DNA of 64,000 nt from Petrimonas mucosa (GTDB lineage Bacteria; Bacteroidota; Bacteroidia; Bacteroidales; Dysgonomonadaceae), in assembly GCF_900095795.1 (NCBI RefSeq), contig NZ_LT608328.1, positions 2,411,001 through 2,475,000 of the forward strand. The letters run 5' to 3'. Position 1 is the stretch's first letter, and each line of letters begins with the position of its first letter. The translations under genes and the position numbers were made by a program. This document shows positions 27,405 through 37,282 of the stretch, piece after piece. The notes below the pieces were generated by a model, which did no database searches, was not told the DNA's origin, and worked only from the letters and a program-made list of their open reading frames with translations.

Positions 27405-28364
27405 ATGCTTACAGACACCACAAAAACACAGTACAGAAGATTCTTCTACTCCGATCCAAGTCCATACATTTCAGAACCATTTCTTGGACTGGTGGAGAAT
27501 AAGGTTGAGCGGCTATACAGGCTTATGGACGAAGAAGAAAGATCTATCGGACTCATTCTCGGATTGAAGGATGGTACCCTCTATTCACCCTTCTCGGCCC
27601 CCTTTGGAGGATTCCACTATTCACACGAGCATGTATTGTACAGCGTCGTGTATGATTACCTCGCCGATCTGAAAACATTTATAAAAGGGCAAGGTTTCGA
27701 CCGGGTAGTTATCACCCTGCCTCCCAATCCTTACCAGAAAAACATGAATGCAAAATTTGTGAATGCCTTCATCCGGCTTGGATATAACATGTCAACTCCG
27801 GATATCCAGAACTGCATTAACCTGAAAAAGTTCGACGGCAATTGGACAAAAAACACAGTGGGGCAAAACTGCAGAAGAGCAATCAAACGTCAGCTCACTT
27901 GCAGTATTGTCACTGACGAGGCTTCCAGACGTGATGCGTACGATGTGATTTTCCGGAACCGTGTTGAACAGGAACGGAAAATCCACATGACACTGGAAGA
28001 TCTGCTTGAGGTAAACGAGATTATTCCAGTCGACTTCTTCCTGGTAAAAGACAAGGATGGGAGCAACATCGGAGCCGGTATATTTTATAGGGGGCACGAC
28101 AAGATCGTACAGGGAATTTTCCTTGGGGATGATATGGAAAAGAGATCGCTGGGAATCATCGACTTTCTGGTGATGAACATCTTTGAGCACTACAAAAGTC
28201 TGGACTACGATTACATCGACCTGGGAATATCGAGCATGTGCGGCGATCCCAATGTCGGATTAATCCGGTTTAAAGAGATTCACAACTGTGAAACTTCACT
28301 CCGGTTCACCTTCTGGTGGAGCCCTGATAATAGTCAACCGTTTTACTTAAACCATAAAATTTAA
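27405..28364 (+). CDS. FemAB/BioF2-like acyltransferase
   Basis: This 319-residue protein has the GNAT fold of the FemAB-like group (Acetyltransf_6-like). A conserved core runs IGAGIFYRGHDKIVQGIFLGDD and then YIDLGISS near the end. Such proteins attach acyl or aminoacyl groups and recur in exopolysaccharide clusters. Here it may modify a sugar amine. An in-frame start at 27372 would overlap the previous gene. Confidence 0.65.
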   Translation: MLTDTTKTQYRRFFYSDPSPYISEPFLGLVENKVERLYRLMDEEERSIGLILGLKDGTLYSPFSAPFGGFHYSHEHVLYSVVYDYLADLKTFIKGQGFDRVVITLPPNPYQKNMNAKFVNAFIRLGYNMSTPDIQNCINLKKFDGNWTKNTVGQNCRRAIKRQLTCSIVTDEASRRDAYDVIFRNRVEQERKIHMTLEDLLEVNEIIPVDFFLVKDKDGSNIGAGIFYRGHDKIVQGIFLGDDMEKRSLGIIDFLVMNIFEHYKSLDYDYIDLGISSMCGDPNVGLIRFKEIHNCETSLRFTFWWSPDNSQPFYLNHKI

Positions 28365-28369
28365 GAGTT

Positions 28370-29116
28370 ATGTTACACGAATTCAAATTGTTCAACGGAT
28401 CCCTACAGGAGCTAAATCCGTCGAAAAAACTGATCACTACGCTTAATGCACATTCATTCAATACATTGCATAGAGACAAATTTTTTCGTGAAGCATTGAA
28501 ATCAAGCGATACGTTACTACCGGATGGGATAAGTATCGTCTGGGCCCACCGCCTGCTGGTCGGCAAAAAACTAAAAAAAATTGCCGGTGACGATCTGTTC
28601 CGGTACGAGATGGAACGGCTTCAGTCGAAACGGGGCAAATGTTTCTTTCTGGGTAGTTCCGAAAAGACATTGAACCTGATTCGTGAAAAGGCAAAGCAGG
28701 AGTATCCCGATGTGGAGGTTCACAGTTATTCACCCCCATACAAGCCGGAATTCAGCGAAGAGGAGAGCCAGCAGATGATCGATGCGGTTAACAGGGTTGA
28801 ACCCGATGTTCTCTTTATCGGAATGACCGCTCCCAAACAGGAAAAATGGGCGTTCAAATATTACCAGATGCTGAATGCGGGGCATATCTGCTGTATCGGT
28901 GCCGTATTTGATTTCTATGCAGGAACGGTAAAACGGGCTCCGGAATGGATGATATCGCTGGGTATGGAATGGTTTTACCGGTTAATCAAGGAGCCACGCC
29001 GCATGTGGCGCAGGTACCTTATCGGAAACACGCTGTTTGTCAAAAGCATTCTGTTGGAAAAACTGGCAGCATTCAATCATCAATTCCGTGTAGTTTTACG
29101 CGACGTACTCTATTAA
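28370..29116 (+). CDS. WecG/TagA/CpsF family glycosyltransferase (GT26)
   Basis: This 248-residue protein has the GT26 marks LLPDGISIVWAHRLL, the conserved FIGMTAPKQEKW, and a C-terminal part rich in basic and aromatic residues (GMEWFYRLIKEPRRMWRRY) that attaches to the membrane. Family members add the second sugar to a polyprenyl-linked first sugar, which fits its place next to the initiating transferase. Confidence 0.92.
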   Translation: MLHEFKLFNGSLQELNPSKKLITTLNAHSFNTLHRDKFFREALKSSDTLLPDGISIVWAHRLLVGKKLKKIAGDDLFRYEMERLQSKRGKCFFLGSSEKTLNLIREKAKQEYPDVEVHSYSPPYKPEFSEEESQQMIDAVNRVEPDVLFIGMTAPKQEKWAFKYYQMLNAGHICCIGAVFDFYAGTVKRAPEWMISLGMEWFYRLIKEPRRMWRRYLIGNTLFVKSILLEKLAAFNHQFRVVLRDVLY

Positions 29117-29119
29117 ACT

Positions 29120-29142
29120 GAAAAACAAACGTTTTGTTTTTC
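29120..29142 (+). promoter_or_regulatory. AT-rich palindrome between two biosynthetic genes
   Basis: GAAAAACAAA and TTTGTTTTTC form a near-continuous inverted repeat 4 bp after the GT26 stop codon. It may act as a weak terminator or as a protein-binding site. There is no T-run beyond the arm itself. Confidence 0.35.
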
Positions 29143-29193
29143 AAAACAACAAAACCACTAATTGTTCATTGTACACTTTTTTATTTCGTAGTT

Positions 29194-30576
29194 ATGGAAA
29201 CAGATCACCCGGGAATACGTTTTTTTTATCTTCTTTTAGACTTGTTACTTCTGAACATTGCGGTCTTAATTGTTTTCCAGTTTAGTCCGGTTAACGATTA
29301 TATGGACGTACCCCGAAGAAACCTGTATTTTTTACATGCTAACATCTCGGAAATCATTGCATATACCTTGTACGGGAAGCGAAATTTCTTCTTTACCGAT
29401 AAATACAGGTATAGGTTGAGGATAATCATCATTCGATTTCTGATATTGATCATCACCCTCTTCTTGCTGGGAGAGATATTTCTTCCGGAGGATTATTACC
29501 GGATATTCATACTGGAATATGTGGCCTTCTTCTTCATGTTCAAGGTAACGATATTCTATTTTATCTATCAATTCCACCGTTATCGTTACGCAAAAGGATA
29601 TTCTGTCAGCCGCGTAGTGATTCTGGGCACAGGTACGCCAAGCAGGGTGCTGGGGAAGATACTTAACAACAATCCTACGTTGGGATTCAAACTGGTAGGA
29701 TATATCTCCGACAAGAAGAACGGGTCGAACGAGAATCATCTGGGAGAGTTGAAGGAGCTGCCGGAATTGGCCAGGGAGCATGCCATTAACATGATTTTTG
29801 TGACCAATCCCAAGTACTTCACCCGGAAAAATACCAAAGAGCTCCTGGCGTTATGCAACAAAACGGGACTCAGGGTAAGATACATCCTCATGAATGGATA
29901 TTGGAGCAAATGCATGTACCGGAAGATAGAGTCTGCCCGCTTTTTTGAGATGTTCAACCCGCAACAGATTCCGCTGGACAACCTGACGTTGCGCCTACAA
30001 AAACGGGCATTCGACGTGATCTTCTCCTCGGCAGTCATCCTCTTTATCTTCACCTGGCTGGTACCTATACTGAGTATCATCATCAAACTTAACTCGAAAG
30101 GTCCGGTATTTTTTGTCCAACAACGGACAGGTATCAACAACAAGACCTTCAACTGCATCAAATTCAGAACCATGAAGGTGAACAACGAGGCCAACACGAA
30201 ACAGGCGGTAAAGAACGATAACCGGATAACCTCCATCGGCAATTTCCTTCGCAAATACAATATCGACGAACTGCCCCAGTTTTTCAATGTCCTTATGGGA
30301 AACATGTCGGTAGTCGGGCCGCGTCCGCATATGCTCAAACACACCGAGCAATACTCCGCACTGATTGAGTCTTACAAGGTTCGCCACTTCGTGAAACCGG
30401 GCATCACCGGCTGGGCTCAGGTGAACGGTTACAGGGGACTGACCGACGAACTCTGGAAAATGCAAAAGAGGGTGGAATACGATATGGAGTACTTGGAAAA
30501 GTGGAACTTCCTGTGGGACATCAAAATCATCGTGATGACCCTGATCGGTAAAGATGCATATAAAAACGCCATGTAA
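29194..30576 (+). CDS. Polyprenyl glycosylphosphotransferase (WbaP/WcaJ-like initiating enzyme)
   Basis: The product has 460 residues. An N-terminal membrane part of four helices (about 8-130) is followed by a Rossmann-like middle domain with VVILGTGTPSR, a further helix near 290-310, and the catalytic bacterial sugar transferase domain (KRAFDVIFS, VFFVQQRTG, KFRTM, DELPQFFNVLMGNMSVVGPRP, KPGITGWAQVNGYRG). It loads the first sugar-1-phosphate onto undecaprenyl phosphate. The frame extends to 29134, but METDHPG at 29194 is the more normal start. Confidence 0.92.
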   Translation: METDHPGIRFFYLLLDLLLLNIAVLIVFQFSPVNDYMDVPRRNLYFLHANISEIIAYTLYGKRNFFFTDKYRYRLRIIIIRFLILIITLFLLGEIFLPEDYYRIFILEYVAFFFMFKVTIFYFIYQFHRYRYAKGYSVSRVVILGTGTPSRVLGKILNNNPTLGFKLVGYISDKKNGSNENHLGELKELPELAREHAINMIFVTNPKYFTRKNTKELLALCNKTGLRVRYILMNGYWSKCMYRKIESARFFEMFNPQQIPLDNLTLRLQKRAFDVIFSSAVILFIFTWLVPILSIIIKLNSKGPVFFVQQRTGINNKTFNCIKFRTMKVNNEANTKQAVKNDNRITSIGNFLRKYNIDELPQFFNVLMGNMSVVGPRPHMLKHTEQYSALIESYKVRHFVKPGITGWAQVNGYRGLTDELWKMQKRVEYDMEYLEKWNFLWDIKIIVMTLIGKDAYKNAM

Positions 30577-30586
30577 ATATTTTACA

Positions 30587-30594
30587 TATATTTG
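30587..30594 (+). promoter_or_regulatory. Internal promoter -7 box before gmd
   Basis: TATATTTG fits the phylum consensus, 26 bp upstream of the gmd start, in the short gap after the initiating transferase. It would let the GDP-fucose genes be expressed apart from the rest of the cluster. No clear -33 element. Confidence 0.45.
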
Positions 30595-30619
30595 CATTTT
30601 AAATACAACAGACTAAATC

Positions 30620-31705
30620 ATGACAAAAGTAGCATTAATTACAGGTATTACAGGACAGGACGGATCCTATCTGGCAGAGTTATTGATAGACAAGGGGTAT
30701 GAAGTTCACGGGTTGTTGCGCCGTTCATCGTCGTTCAACACCGGGCGCATCGAGCATCTCTATCTCGATGAGTGGGTAAGGGACATGCATCAGAAGAGGC
30801 TGGTGAATCTTCACTATGCCGACATGACCGACTCCAGTTCGCTGATCCGGGTTATCCAGGCCATACAACCCGACGAGATCTACAACCTGGCTGCCCAAAG
30901 CCACGTCAAGGTGAGCTTCGATGTACCGGAATACACGGCCGAAACCGATGCAGTGGGTACGCTCCGGCTGCTGGAGGCAGTCCGCATTCTCGGTCTGGAG
31001 AAGAAGACCCGGATCTATCAGGCCTCAACTTCAGAACTGTACGGCCTGGTACAGGAGGTGCCGCAGAAGGAGACCACTCCCTTTTATCCACGTAGCCCAT
31101 ATGGTGTGGCCAAACTGTACGGCTACTGGATTACCAAGAACTACCGCGAATCGTACGGCATGTTTGCTGTAAACGGTATCCTCTTCAATCACGAGAGTGA
31201 ACGGCGCGGTGAAACCTTCGTCACCCGAAAGATCACTATCGCGGTTGCCCGGATCTCACAACAGATGCAGGACAAGCTATACCTCGGAAATCTTGACGCA
31301 TTGCGCGATTGGGGATATGCAAAAGATTATGTGGAGTGCATGTGGATGATGCTCCAGCATGAAACGCCAGAAGATTTTGTGATTGCCACCGGTGAGATGC
31401 ACAGTGTGCGTGAGTTCTGCACGCTTGCCTTCGCTGAAGCGGGCATTCATCTACGCTGGGAAGGCGAAGGAGTTAACGAAAAGGGGATCGACACCGCAAC
31501 CGACAGGATTCTGGTGGAGGTAGATCCCAAATACTTCCGGCCCGCCGAAGTGGAACAGCTTATGGGTGACCCCACCAAAGCGAAAACCCTCCTTGGCTGG
31601 AACCCCAGAAAGACCTCGTTCGAAGAGCTGGTCAAACTGATGGTGAAGCACGACATGAAATTTGTGAGAAAGTTGAAAGCGAAAGAGCAAATCGACAATG
31701 AATAA
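30620..31705 (+). CDS. gmd: GDP-mannose 4,6-dehydratase
   Basis: This 361-residue SDR enzyme converts GDP-D-mannose to GDP-4-keto-6-deoxy-D-mannose. It has the NADP-binding [12 protein letters not shown] at the N-terminus, the fingerprint [17 protein letters not shown], and the catalytic Y161-x3-K165 (SPYGVAK). Full length. It overlaps fcl by 8 bp, so the two steps to GDP-L-fucose are coupled. Confidence 0.96.
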   Translation: MTKVALITGITGQDGSYLAELLIDKGYEVHGLLRRSSSFNTGRIEHLYLDEWVRDMHQKRLVNLHYADMTDSSSLIRVIQAIQPDEIYNLAAQSHVKVSFDVPEYTAETDAVGTLRLLEAVRILGLEKKTRIYQASTSELYGLVQEVPQKETTPFYPRSPYGVAKLYGYWITKNYRESYGMFAVNGILFNHESERRGETFVTRKITIAVARISQQMQDKLYLGNLDALRDWGYAKDYVECMWMMLQHETPEDFVIATGEMHSVREFCTLAFAEAGIHLRWEGEGVNEKGIDTATDRILVEVDPKYFRPAEVEQLMGDPTKAKTLLGWNPRKTSFEELVKLMVKHDMKFVRKLKAKEQIDNE

Positions 31706-32783
31706 AGGGAGTAAAATATATGTTGCGGGACATAAGGGGCTGGTTGGCTCCGCCATCTGGAAGAACCTGCAGGAGAAGGGCTACACAAACCTCGTCGGTC
31801 GCTCCCATGGAGAGCTGGACCTGTTGGAGGGGACAGCCGTAAGGGCATTTTTCGACAAGGAAAAGCCCGAGTATGTGTTCCTTGCCGCGGCCCACGTCGG
31901 CGGTATCGTTGCCAACAACACCTACCGGGCAGATTTCATCTACAAGAACCTTCAGATCCAGAACAACGTCATCTACGAGAGCTACCGCCACAACGTGAAG
32001 AAGCTGTTGTTTCTAGGCAGTACCTGTATCTATCCCAAGGAGTCTCCGCAACCGATGAAGGAGGAGTACCTTCTTTCATCCCCCCTCGAATACACCAATG
32101 AGCCATACGCCATTGCCAAGATAGCCGGCCTGAAGATGTGCGAGAGTTTCAATATCCAGTACGGAACAAACTATATTGCGGTAATGCCTACCAACCTCTA
32201 CGGGTTGAACGACAACTTCCACCTGGAGAACAGCCACGTGCTCCCGGCCATGATGCGAAAGATGCATCTGGGCAAATGTCTGCTGGAGGGAGACTGGGAA
32301 GCTGTTAGAAACGACCTGAAACGGAGACCGCTGAACAGTGTCAGCGATACCAGCCCCACCGGAGAGATCATGGAGGCATTGAACCGGCAGGGTATCTTCG
32401 CCGGGCGTGTTGAGCTTTGGGGAACAGGGCAACCCCTAAGGGAGTTCCTCTGGAGCGAGGATATGGCCGACGCCTCCGTCTATATCATGGAGAAGGTAAA
32501 TTTTGATGACCTTAAGCAAGGAAAGAGCGAGATCCGCAACTGCCACATCAATATCGGCACCGGCAAGGAGATCAGCATAAAGGAACTTGCCAAAACAATA
32601 CAAACCATTATTGGCTATAAGGGAGAAATCCGGTTCGATTCGTCAAAACCCGACGGCACAATGCGAAAACTGACCGATGTGTCGAAACTGGCATCGCTTG
32701 GCTGGAAATACCGCGTCGAGATCGAAGAAGGCATCAACCGGATGTACAACTGGTATATAGCCGATCAAAAAAATAAAAAATAA
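31698..32783 (+). CDS. fcl: GDP-L-fucose synthase
   Basis: This 361-residue SDR epimerase/reductase turns GDP-4-keto-6-deoxymannose into GDP-L-fucose. It has [12 protein letters not shown] at the N-terminus, LGSTCIYP, and the catalytic Y137-x3-K141 (EPYAIAK). With Gmd it predicts L-fucose in the exported polysaccharide or another surface glycan. Confidence 0.96.
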   Translation: MNKGSKIYVAGHKGLVGSAIWKNLQEKGYTNLVGRSHGELDLLEGTAVRAFFDKEKPEYVFLAAAHVGGIVANNTYRADFIYKNLQIQNNVIYESYRHNVKKLLFLGSTCIYPKESPQPMKEEYLLSSPLEYTNEPYAIAKIAGLKMCESFNIQYGTNYIAVMPTNLYGLNDNFHLENSHVLPAMMRKMHLGKCLLEGDWEAVRNDLKRRPLNSVSDTSPTGEIMEALNRQGIFAGRVELWGTGQPLREFLWSEDMADASVYIMEKVNFDDLKQGKSEIRNCHINIGTGKEISIKELAKTIQTIIGYKGEIRFDSSKPDGTMRKLTDVSKLASLGWKYRVEIEEGINRMYNWYIADQKNKK

Positions 32784-32788
32784 CCGTT

Positions 32789-33259
32789 ATGGAATATAGA
32801 AAACTAGTAGAGGTCGAATTCAGGGAGTTCGATCGTGAAGCACTGCAAAAATCATGGGAATGGCTGAACGATCCGCAGCTGAAGAGTTTGACAATGACTC
32901 CCGACTTTGATCAGGAGTCGCAGGAGAGATGGTTTGAAAGCCTGAAAACACGGACCGACTATTACCTGCGTGCCGGATGGTACCAGGGTGTACCCGTCTC
33001 TGTTTACGGCCTGAAGCATATTACCGACAAGGATGGGGAGGTTTTCGGATATATCGGCGAAAAGGAGCTTTGGGGCAAGACAGTCGCCATACAGATGATG
33101 CTGGATGTAATCGACTATGCCCGGTCGCGTAACCTGGAATCGATCTACTGCATTACCCTGAAAGAGAACAAACGGACCTACAGGTTGTGTAGCCGATTCG
33201 GCTTCGTAACGGAGAAAGAGGTAGGCGAGGATGCCATCATGATGAGGCTTCGCTTTTGA
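32789..33259 (+). CDS. GNAT family N-acetyltransferase
   Basis: This 156-residue protein starts 5 bp after fcl. It has a GNAT core in GYIGEKELWGKTVAIQMM and a C-terminal segment (SRFGFVTEKEVGED) typical of ribosomal-protein-type or sugar-N-acetylating GNATs. Its position suggests it acetylates an amino sugar of the polysaccharide; this is inference. It ends 1 bp from the convergent glmS. Confidence 0.75.
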   Translation: MEYRKLVEVEFREFDREALQKSWEWLNDPQLKSLTMTPDFDQESQERWFESLKTRTDYYLRAGWYQGVPVSVYGLKHITDKDGEVFGYIGEKELWGKTVAIQMMLDVIDYARSRNLESIYCITLKENKRTYRLCSRFGFVTEKEVGEDAIMMRLRF

Positions 33260-33260
33260 A

Positions 33261-35102
33261 TTACTCCACTGTAACAGACTTGGCCAGGTTACGTGGCTGA
33301 TCCACGTCACATCCCTTTACCACAGCAATATGGTAAGCCAACAACTGTAACGGGATTACCGAGAGTAACGGCGTAAGGCAGGGGAGGGTCTCCGGCACCT
33401 CAACCGAAAAGTCGGACAATCCCCTGACTACCTGATCACCTTCGGTCACTACCGAGATGATTCTCCCTTTTCGGGCCTTGATCTCTTGAATGTTGCTGGT
33501 TACTTTTTCGTAGGTGTCAGACTGGGTGGCGATGACGATCACCGGCATCTCGTGACTGACCAGTGCAATAGGACCGTGCTTCATCTCGGCTGCAGGGTAG
33601 CCTTCGGCGTGAATGTAGGAGATCTCCTTCAACTTCAGCGCACCCTCCAACGCCACGGGAAAGTTATACCCTCTTCCCAGATAGATGCAGTTGCCTGCGT
33701 AGGTGAAAGTCTTGGCATACTGCTCGATCTGGCCGCTTTTCTTCAGTATCTCTGCCACCTTCTCCGGAATCAGGTTCAGTTCACGGATCAGGTTGAGATA
33801 CTCTTCCCTGCTGACAGTTCTCTTCTCTTTGCCGATCAGGATAGCCAGCATGGTGAGCACGGCCACCTGTGCGGTAAACGCCTTGGTGGATGCAACCCCG
33901 ATTTCGGGTCCAACGTGCGTATAGCAACCCGAATGGGTGTTCCTCGGAATAGAGGAACCCACTACGTTGCAGATGCCAAAGATAAATGCTCCGGCATTTT
34001 TGGCCAATTCGACGGCAGCTAGCGTGTCGGCAGTCTCACCCGACTGGGAGATGGCAATTACAATGTCATCCTTGTGAATCACCGGCTTACGGTAACGGAA
34101 CTCGGAGGAATACTCCACCTCCACCGGGATACGGGCGTACTCTTCGATGGCATACATGCCGATCTGAGCCGCATGCCAGGAGGTGCCGCATGCAGTGATG
34201 ATGATACGGCGGGCGTTGAGAAATTTCTCGCGATTGTCAATAAAACCGGCCAAGGTAATGTTATTGCCCTCAACGTTCACCCTTCCCCGCATGCAGTCGC
34301 TCAATGTATGGGGCTGTTCGAATATCTCCTTGAGCATGAAATGGGGATAGCCTCCTTTTTCAAGTTGGCTGAGTGTCATCTCAAGTTTCTGTATTCTGGG
34401 GGTCTTTTCGATATTGGTGATGGTTCGGATCTTCAGAGCTTCCCCTCTCCGGATAGTAACTATCTCCTCATCGCCTATATAGGTCACCCGGTTTGTAAAT
34501 TCGATAATAGGTGTAGCATCAGACCCGAGGAAGTATTCATCCTCTCCGATACCGACCACGAGAGGACTTCCTTTTCTTGCAGCTACGATCTGGTCGGGAT
34601 TGTTCCGGTCCAGCACTGCAATGGCGTAGGCGCCTACCACTTGCGTGAGGGCCAGTTGTACAGCTGTAGAGAGATCTGTGCCATTACTTCTCTTCATAAA
34701 CTCGATCAACTGTATCAGCACCTCGGTATCGGTCTCGCTTTGAAAGGTATACCCCTCTCTGACCAGCCCCTCCTTAAGCAAGCCGTAATTCTCGATAATC
34801 CCGTTGTGGATGATGGCCAGCTCCTCCGACTGCGAGTAGTGGGGATGGGCATTGTGCTGTGTTGGCTCTCCATGGGTGGCCCAACGGGTATGGGCAATAC
34901 CCACGGTACCGGCCACATCTTTCTGTTCGGCATAGTGCTCCAGCTCCGATACTTTTCCCTTGGCCTTGTACACTTTCAGGTTGCCTTCGTGAATCAGGGC
35001 GATTCCTGCACTGTCATATCCACGGTACTCCAGCCGGTGGAGTCCCTTGATGAGGATTGGATAAGCCTCTCTGTTACCTATATAACCTACAATTCCACAC
35101 AT
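33261..35102 (-). CDS. glmS: Glutamine-fructose-6-phosphate aminotransferase (isomerizing)
   Basis: This 613-residue enzyme makes glucosamine-6-phosphate, the entry to UDP-GlcNAc. The N-terminal glutaminase domain starts MCGIVGYIG with catalytic Cys2. Two SIS domains follow (SQSGETADT; EGYPAAEMKHGP), and it ends LAKSVTVE as in other GlmS proteins. It is complete. A glmS ribozyme, known in Firmicutes, is not evident in the short leader. Confidence 0.96.
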   Translation of the reverse strand: MCGIVGYIGNREAYPILIKGLHRLEYRGYDSAGIALIHEGNLKVYKAKGKVSELEHYAEQKDVAGTVGIAHTRWATHGEPTQHNAHPHYSQSEELAIIHNGIIENYGLLKEGLVREGYTFQSETDTEVLIQLIEFMKRSNGTDLSTAVQLALTQVVGAYAIAVLDRNNPDQIVAARKGSPLVVGIGEDEYFLGSDATPIIEFTNRVTYIGDEEIVTIRRGEALKIRTITNIEKTPRIQKLEMTLSQLEKGGYPHFMLKEIFEQPHTLSDCMRGRVNVEGNNITLAGFIDNREKFLNARRIIITACGTSWHAAQIGMYAIEEYARIPVEVEYSSEFRYRKPVIHKDDIVIAISQSGETADTLAAVELAKNAGAFIFGICNVVGSSIPRNTHSGCYTHVGPEIGVASTKAFTAQVAVLTMLAILIGKEKRTVSREEYLNLIRELNLIPEKVAEILKKSGQIEQYAKTFTYAGNCIYLGRGYNFPVALEGALKLKEISYIHAEGYPAAEMKHGPIALVSHEMPVIVIATQSDTYEKVTSNIQEIKARKGRIISVVTEGDQVVRGLSDFSVEVPETLPCLTPLLSVIPLQLLAYHIAVVKGCDVDQPRNLAKSVTVE

Positions 35103-35159
35103 CTTTCAATTTTTATCGAAATAATTGTAATCTGTCAATAAATATAGCTATTAAAATAG

Positions 35160-35190
35160 CAAAAGTAATATAATTACCCGATATATCACA
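35160..35190 (-). promoter_or_regulatory. Candidate glmS promoter
   Basis: On the minus strand TACTTTTG (35160-35167) fits the -7 consensus, and a TTG lies about 21 bp further upstream near 35189. The transcript would have a leader of about 50 nt. Confidence 0.45.
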
Positions 35191-35305
35191 ACATATATTA
35201 ACTGTTTTCGGTATTTAACAATCAAATTGTTTTTGACCATCTCCTCAAAACAGGGAAGAAACCATTAAGAAAATGGAGAGATTAATCATTTGATTAAAAC
35301 ATCTG

Positions 35306-35335
35306 TTTGAATATCGAAAAAAATTCTCATCTTTG
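35306..35335 (+). promoter_or_regulatory. Candidate promoter of the efflux operon
   Basis: TTTG at 35306-35309 and CATCTTTG at 35328-35335 (one mismatch to TAnnTTTG) are 18 bp apart. The start codon at 35351 follows closely, so the leader would be very short. Confidence 0.45.
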
Positions 35336-35350
35336 CAGAAAATCAAATAT

Positions 35351-36004
35351 ATGTCGGAAGAATCACTCAACAAAACAGGGGGTCTGGATACGGAAGAGAA
35401 GATCAAGGAGGCAGCCAGGACCATCTTTCACCAGAAAGGGTATGCAGCCACCCGCACCCGCGACATTGCCGAGGCAGCCGGGGTCAACCTGGCCCTGTTG
35501 AACTACTATTTCAGAAGCAAGGAGAAGCTGTTCAATATCATCATGTCTGAAACACTTGGCAGATTCATGGAGAAAATCAGGCTTATCTTCAATGATCCCG
35601 GCTCCACACTGGAAGAGAAGATTGGCATGATTACGAGCCAGTATATCGACTTGTTGATCGATGAGCCGGAAATACCACTGTTCATTATCAGTGAAGTGCG
35701 GACCAATCCCGAGCTACTGCTGGAGAAACTACCGATCCGCGACCTCATCTTCCGGACAATATTTTACAAGCAATTCCAACAGGCAGTAGCCGAACGTCGC
35801 ATAGATGCCATACACCCGATACACTACCTGATGAACATGATCGGTCTGATTATCATGCCGGCATTGGCAAAGCCAATTTTGCAAAGCGCGTTCCATATGA
35901 ACGGGGATGCGTATAAAGAGTTGATGGAAAATCGCAAACAACTTATTCCCCGATGGTTATATACCATCCATCTCAATTCAAACCAAAGTGACAATGAAAA
36001 GTAA
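35351..36004 (+). CDS. TetR/AcrR family transcriptional regulator
   Basis: This 217-residue protein has an N-terminal helix-turn-helix (TRTRDIAEAAGVNLALLNYYF, split by the turn at AAGVN) and a variable ligand-binding C-terminal part. It is the first gene of an export operon and overlaps the TolC gene by 17 bp, so it is likely to repress its own operon. The in-frame ATG at 35333 lies in the promoter region and is not used. Confidence 0.9.
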   Translation: MSEESLNKTGGLDTEEKIKEAARTIFHQKGYAATRTRDIAEAAGVNLALLNYYFRSKEKLFNIIMSETLGRFMEKIRLIFNDPGSTLEEKIGMITSQYIDLLIDEPEIPLFIISEVRTNPELLLEKLPIRDLIFRTIFYKQFQQAVAERRIDAIHPIHYLMNMIGLIIMPALAKPILQSAFHMNGDAYKELMENRKQLIPRWLYTIHLNSNQSDNEK

Positions 36005-37271
36005 AATCCTTCTCCTCTGCCTGATATCTCCATGGCTTTGGCATGCAGTTCAGGCGCAACCGATCACTATTGACGAATGTTATGCATTGGCCAGGGAGAA
36101 CTATCCGGCTATCCGGCAGTTTGACCTGATTGCCAAAACGAGCCGTCTGGATATCCAGGAAGCCAATTTGCATTATCTGCCCCAGGTCACCCTATCGGGT
36201 CAGGCCACCTACCAGTCAGAGGTAGTGGATTACACTGAAATTTTCGGCGGCAGTCCACTCCCGTCGGGCATCACGCTCCCGGTACTGAGCAGGGATCAGT
36301 ATAGAGTTCTTGGCGAGATCTCCCAATTGATTTACGACGGCGGGCAGATCCGGCAGCTGAAAGATCGGCTCAGGGCCAATCGCCAGGTAGAAGAGAGTAA
36401 TCTGGAAATCACACTCTATGCCATCAACAGCAGGATCAACACCATCTACTTCTCCATCCTGCTGATGGATGCCCAGCAACAGCAAATTGAACTGAGCCGG
36501 TCGAATCTCAGACACCAACTGGAGAAGAGCGAGGCAGCACTGGCCAATGGCATGGCATTCAGAAGCAACGTGTCGGAGCTCAAAGCAGAACTACTGCAGT
36601 ATGAAATGCAGCTCACCGAGTGCAAGTCCCACCGCACCGCCTTACTGAAAATATTGTCGCTCTTCACAGGCAGAATGCTGGCGGAGGATATCGAACTGAT
36701 AATGCCTCGGATCGAAGCCAGGTCAGCCAGCATCAACCGGCCTGAACTTAAATGGTTCGACTCCCGTGTCGCCCTTTACGACGCACAGCGGCATCAGCTG
36801 CGTCCGGCCTACCTGCCTAAAATTACCGCTTTTTTGCAGGGGGCATACGGCAGGCCCACACTCAACATGCTCAAGAACGAGTCAGGTCCCTGGCTTGTAA
36901 CCGGCCTGCGTTTCAACTGGTCGCTGAGCCAATTATACTCACTCGACAACCGGAAACGTTCCATCACTCTTTTTCAGCAGGCAGTCGATACGGAGAGGGA
37001 GACCTTCCTGTTAAACACGAAAATGGAACTTGTCCAGCAGGATGAGCAAGTGAATAAATATGAGCAGCTAATCAAACAGGATGAGGATATCATCGCCTTG
37101 CGGGCCGCCGTGACCCGGTCGGCCGAAGCCTAGCTTGAGAACGGTGTTATCACAGTGCACGAGTATATCCAGAAAATGAATGCAGAACATGGCGCCCGAC
37201 TTAACAAACTGCTGCACGAAATCCAGTTGCGCCAAGCCATCTACAATCAGCAATTCCTCTCCGGCAACTAA
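35988..37271 (+). pseudogene. TolC family outer-membrane efflux protein with in-frame TAG
   Basis: The frame from 35988 has a signal peptide (cleavage near AQA-QPITI) and the alpha-barrel repeats of TolC. It meets TAG at 37131-37133 after codon 381. The same frame continues for 45 codons (LENGVITVHEYIQKMNAEHG and on) to TAA at 37271. That continuation is clearly the conserved last helix of the TolC family. Related proteins usually have Gln before LENG, so a CAG-to-TAG change is inferred. The product would lack the last coiled-coil helix and probably cannot fold. A sequencing error cannot be excluded. Confidence 0.8.
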
Positions 37272-37282
37272 ATCGTTAGAAG

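Noticed and set aside
34074-35141. 355-codon open frame on the plus strand opposite glmS
   Set aside because: It is antisense to a fully conserved GlmS gene, has no family resemblance and overlaps the glmS promoter.
35103-35160. glmS ribozyme in the leader
   Set aside because: The leader is about 50 nt and AT-rich; the ribozyme core is much longer and is not seen.
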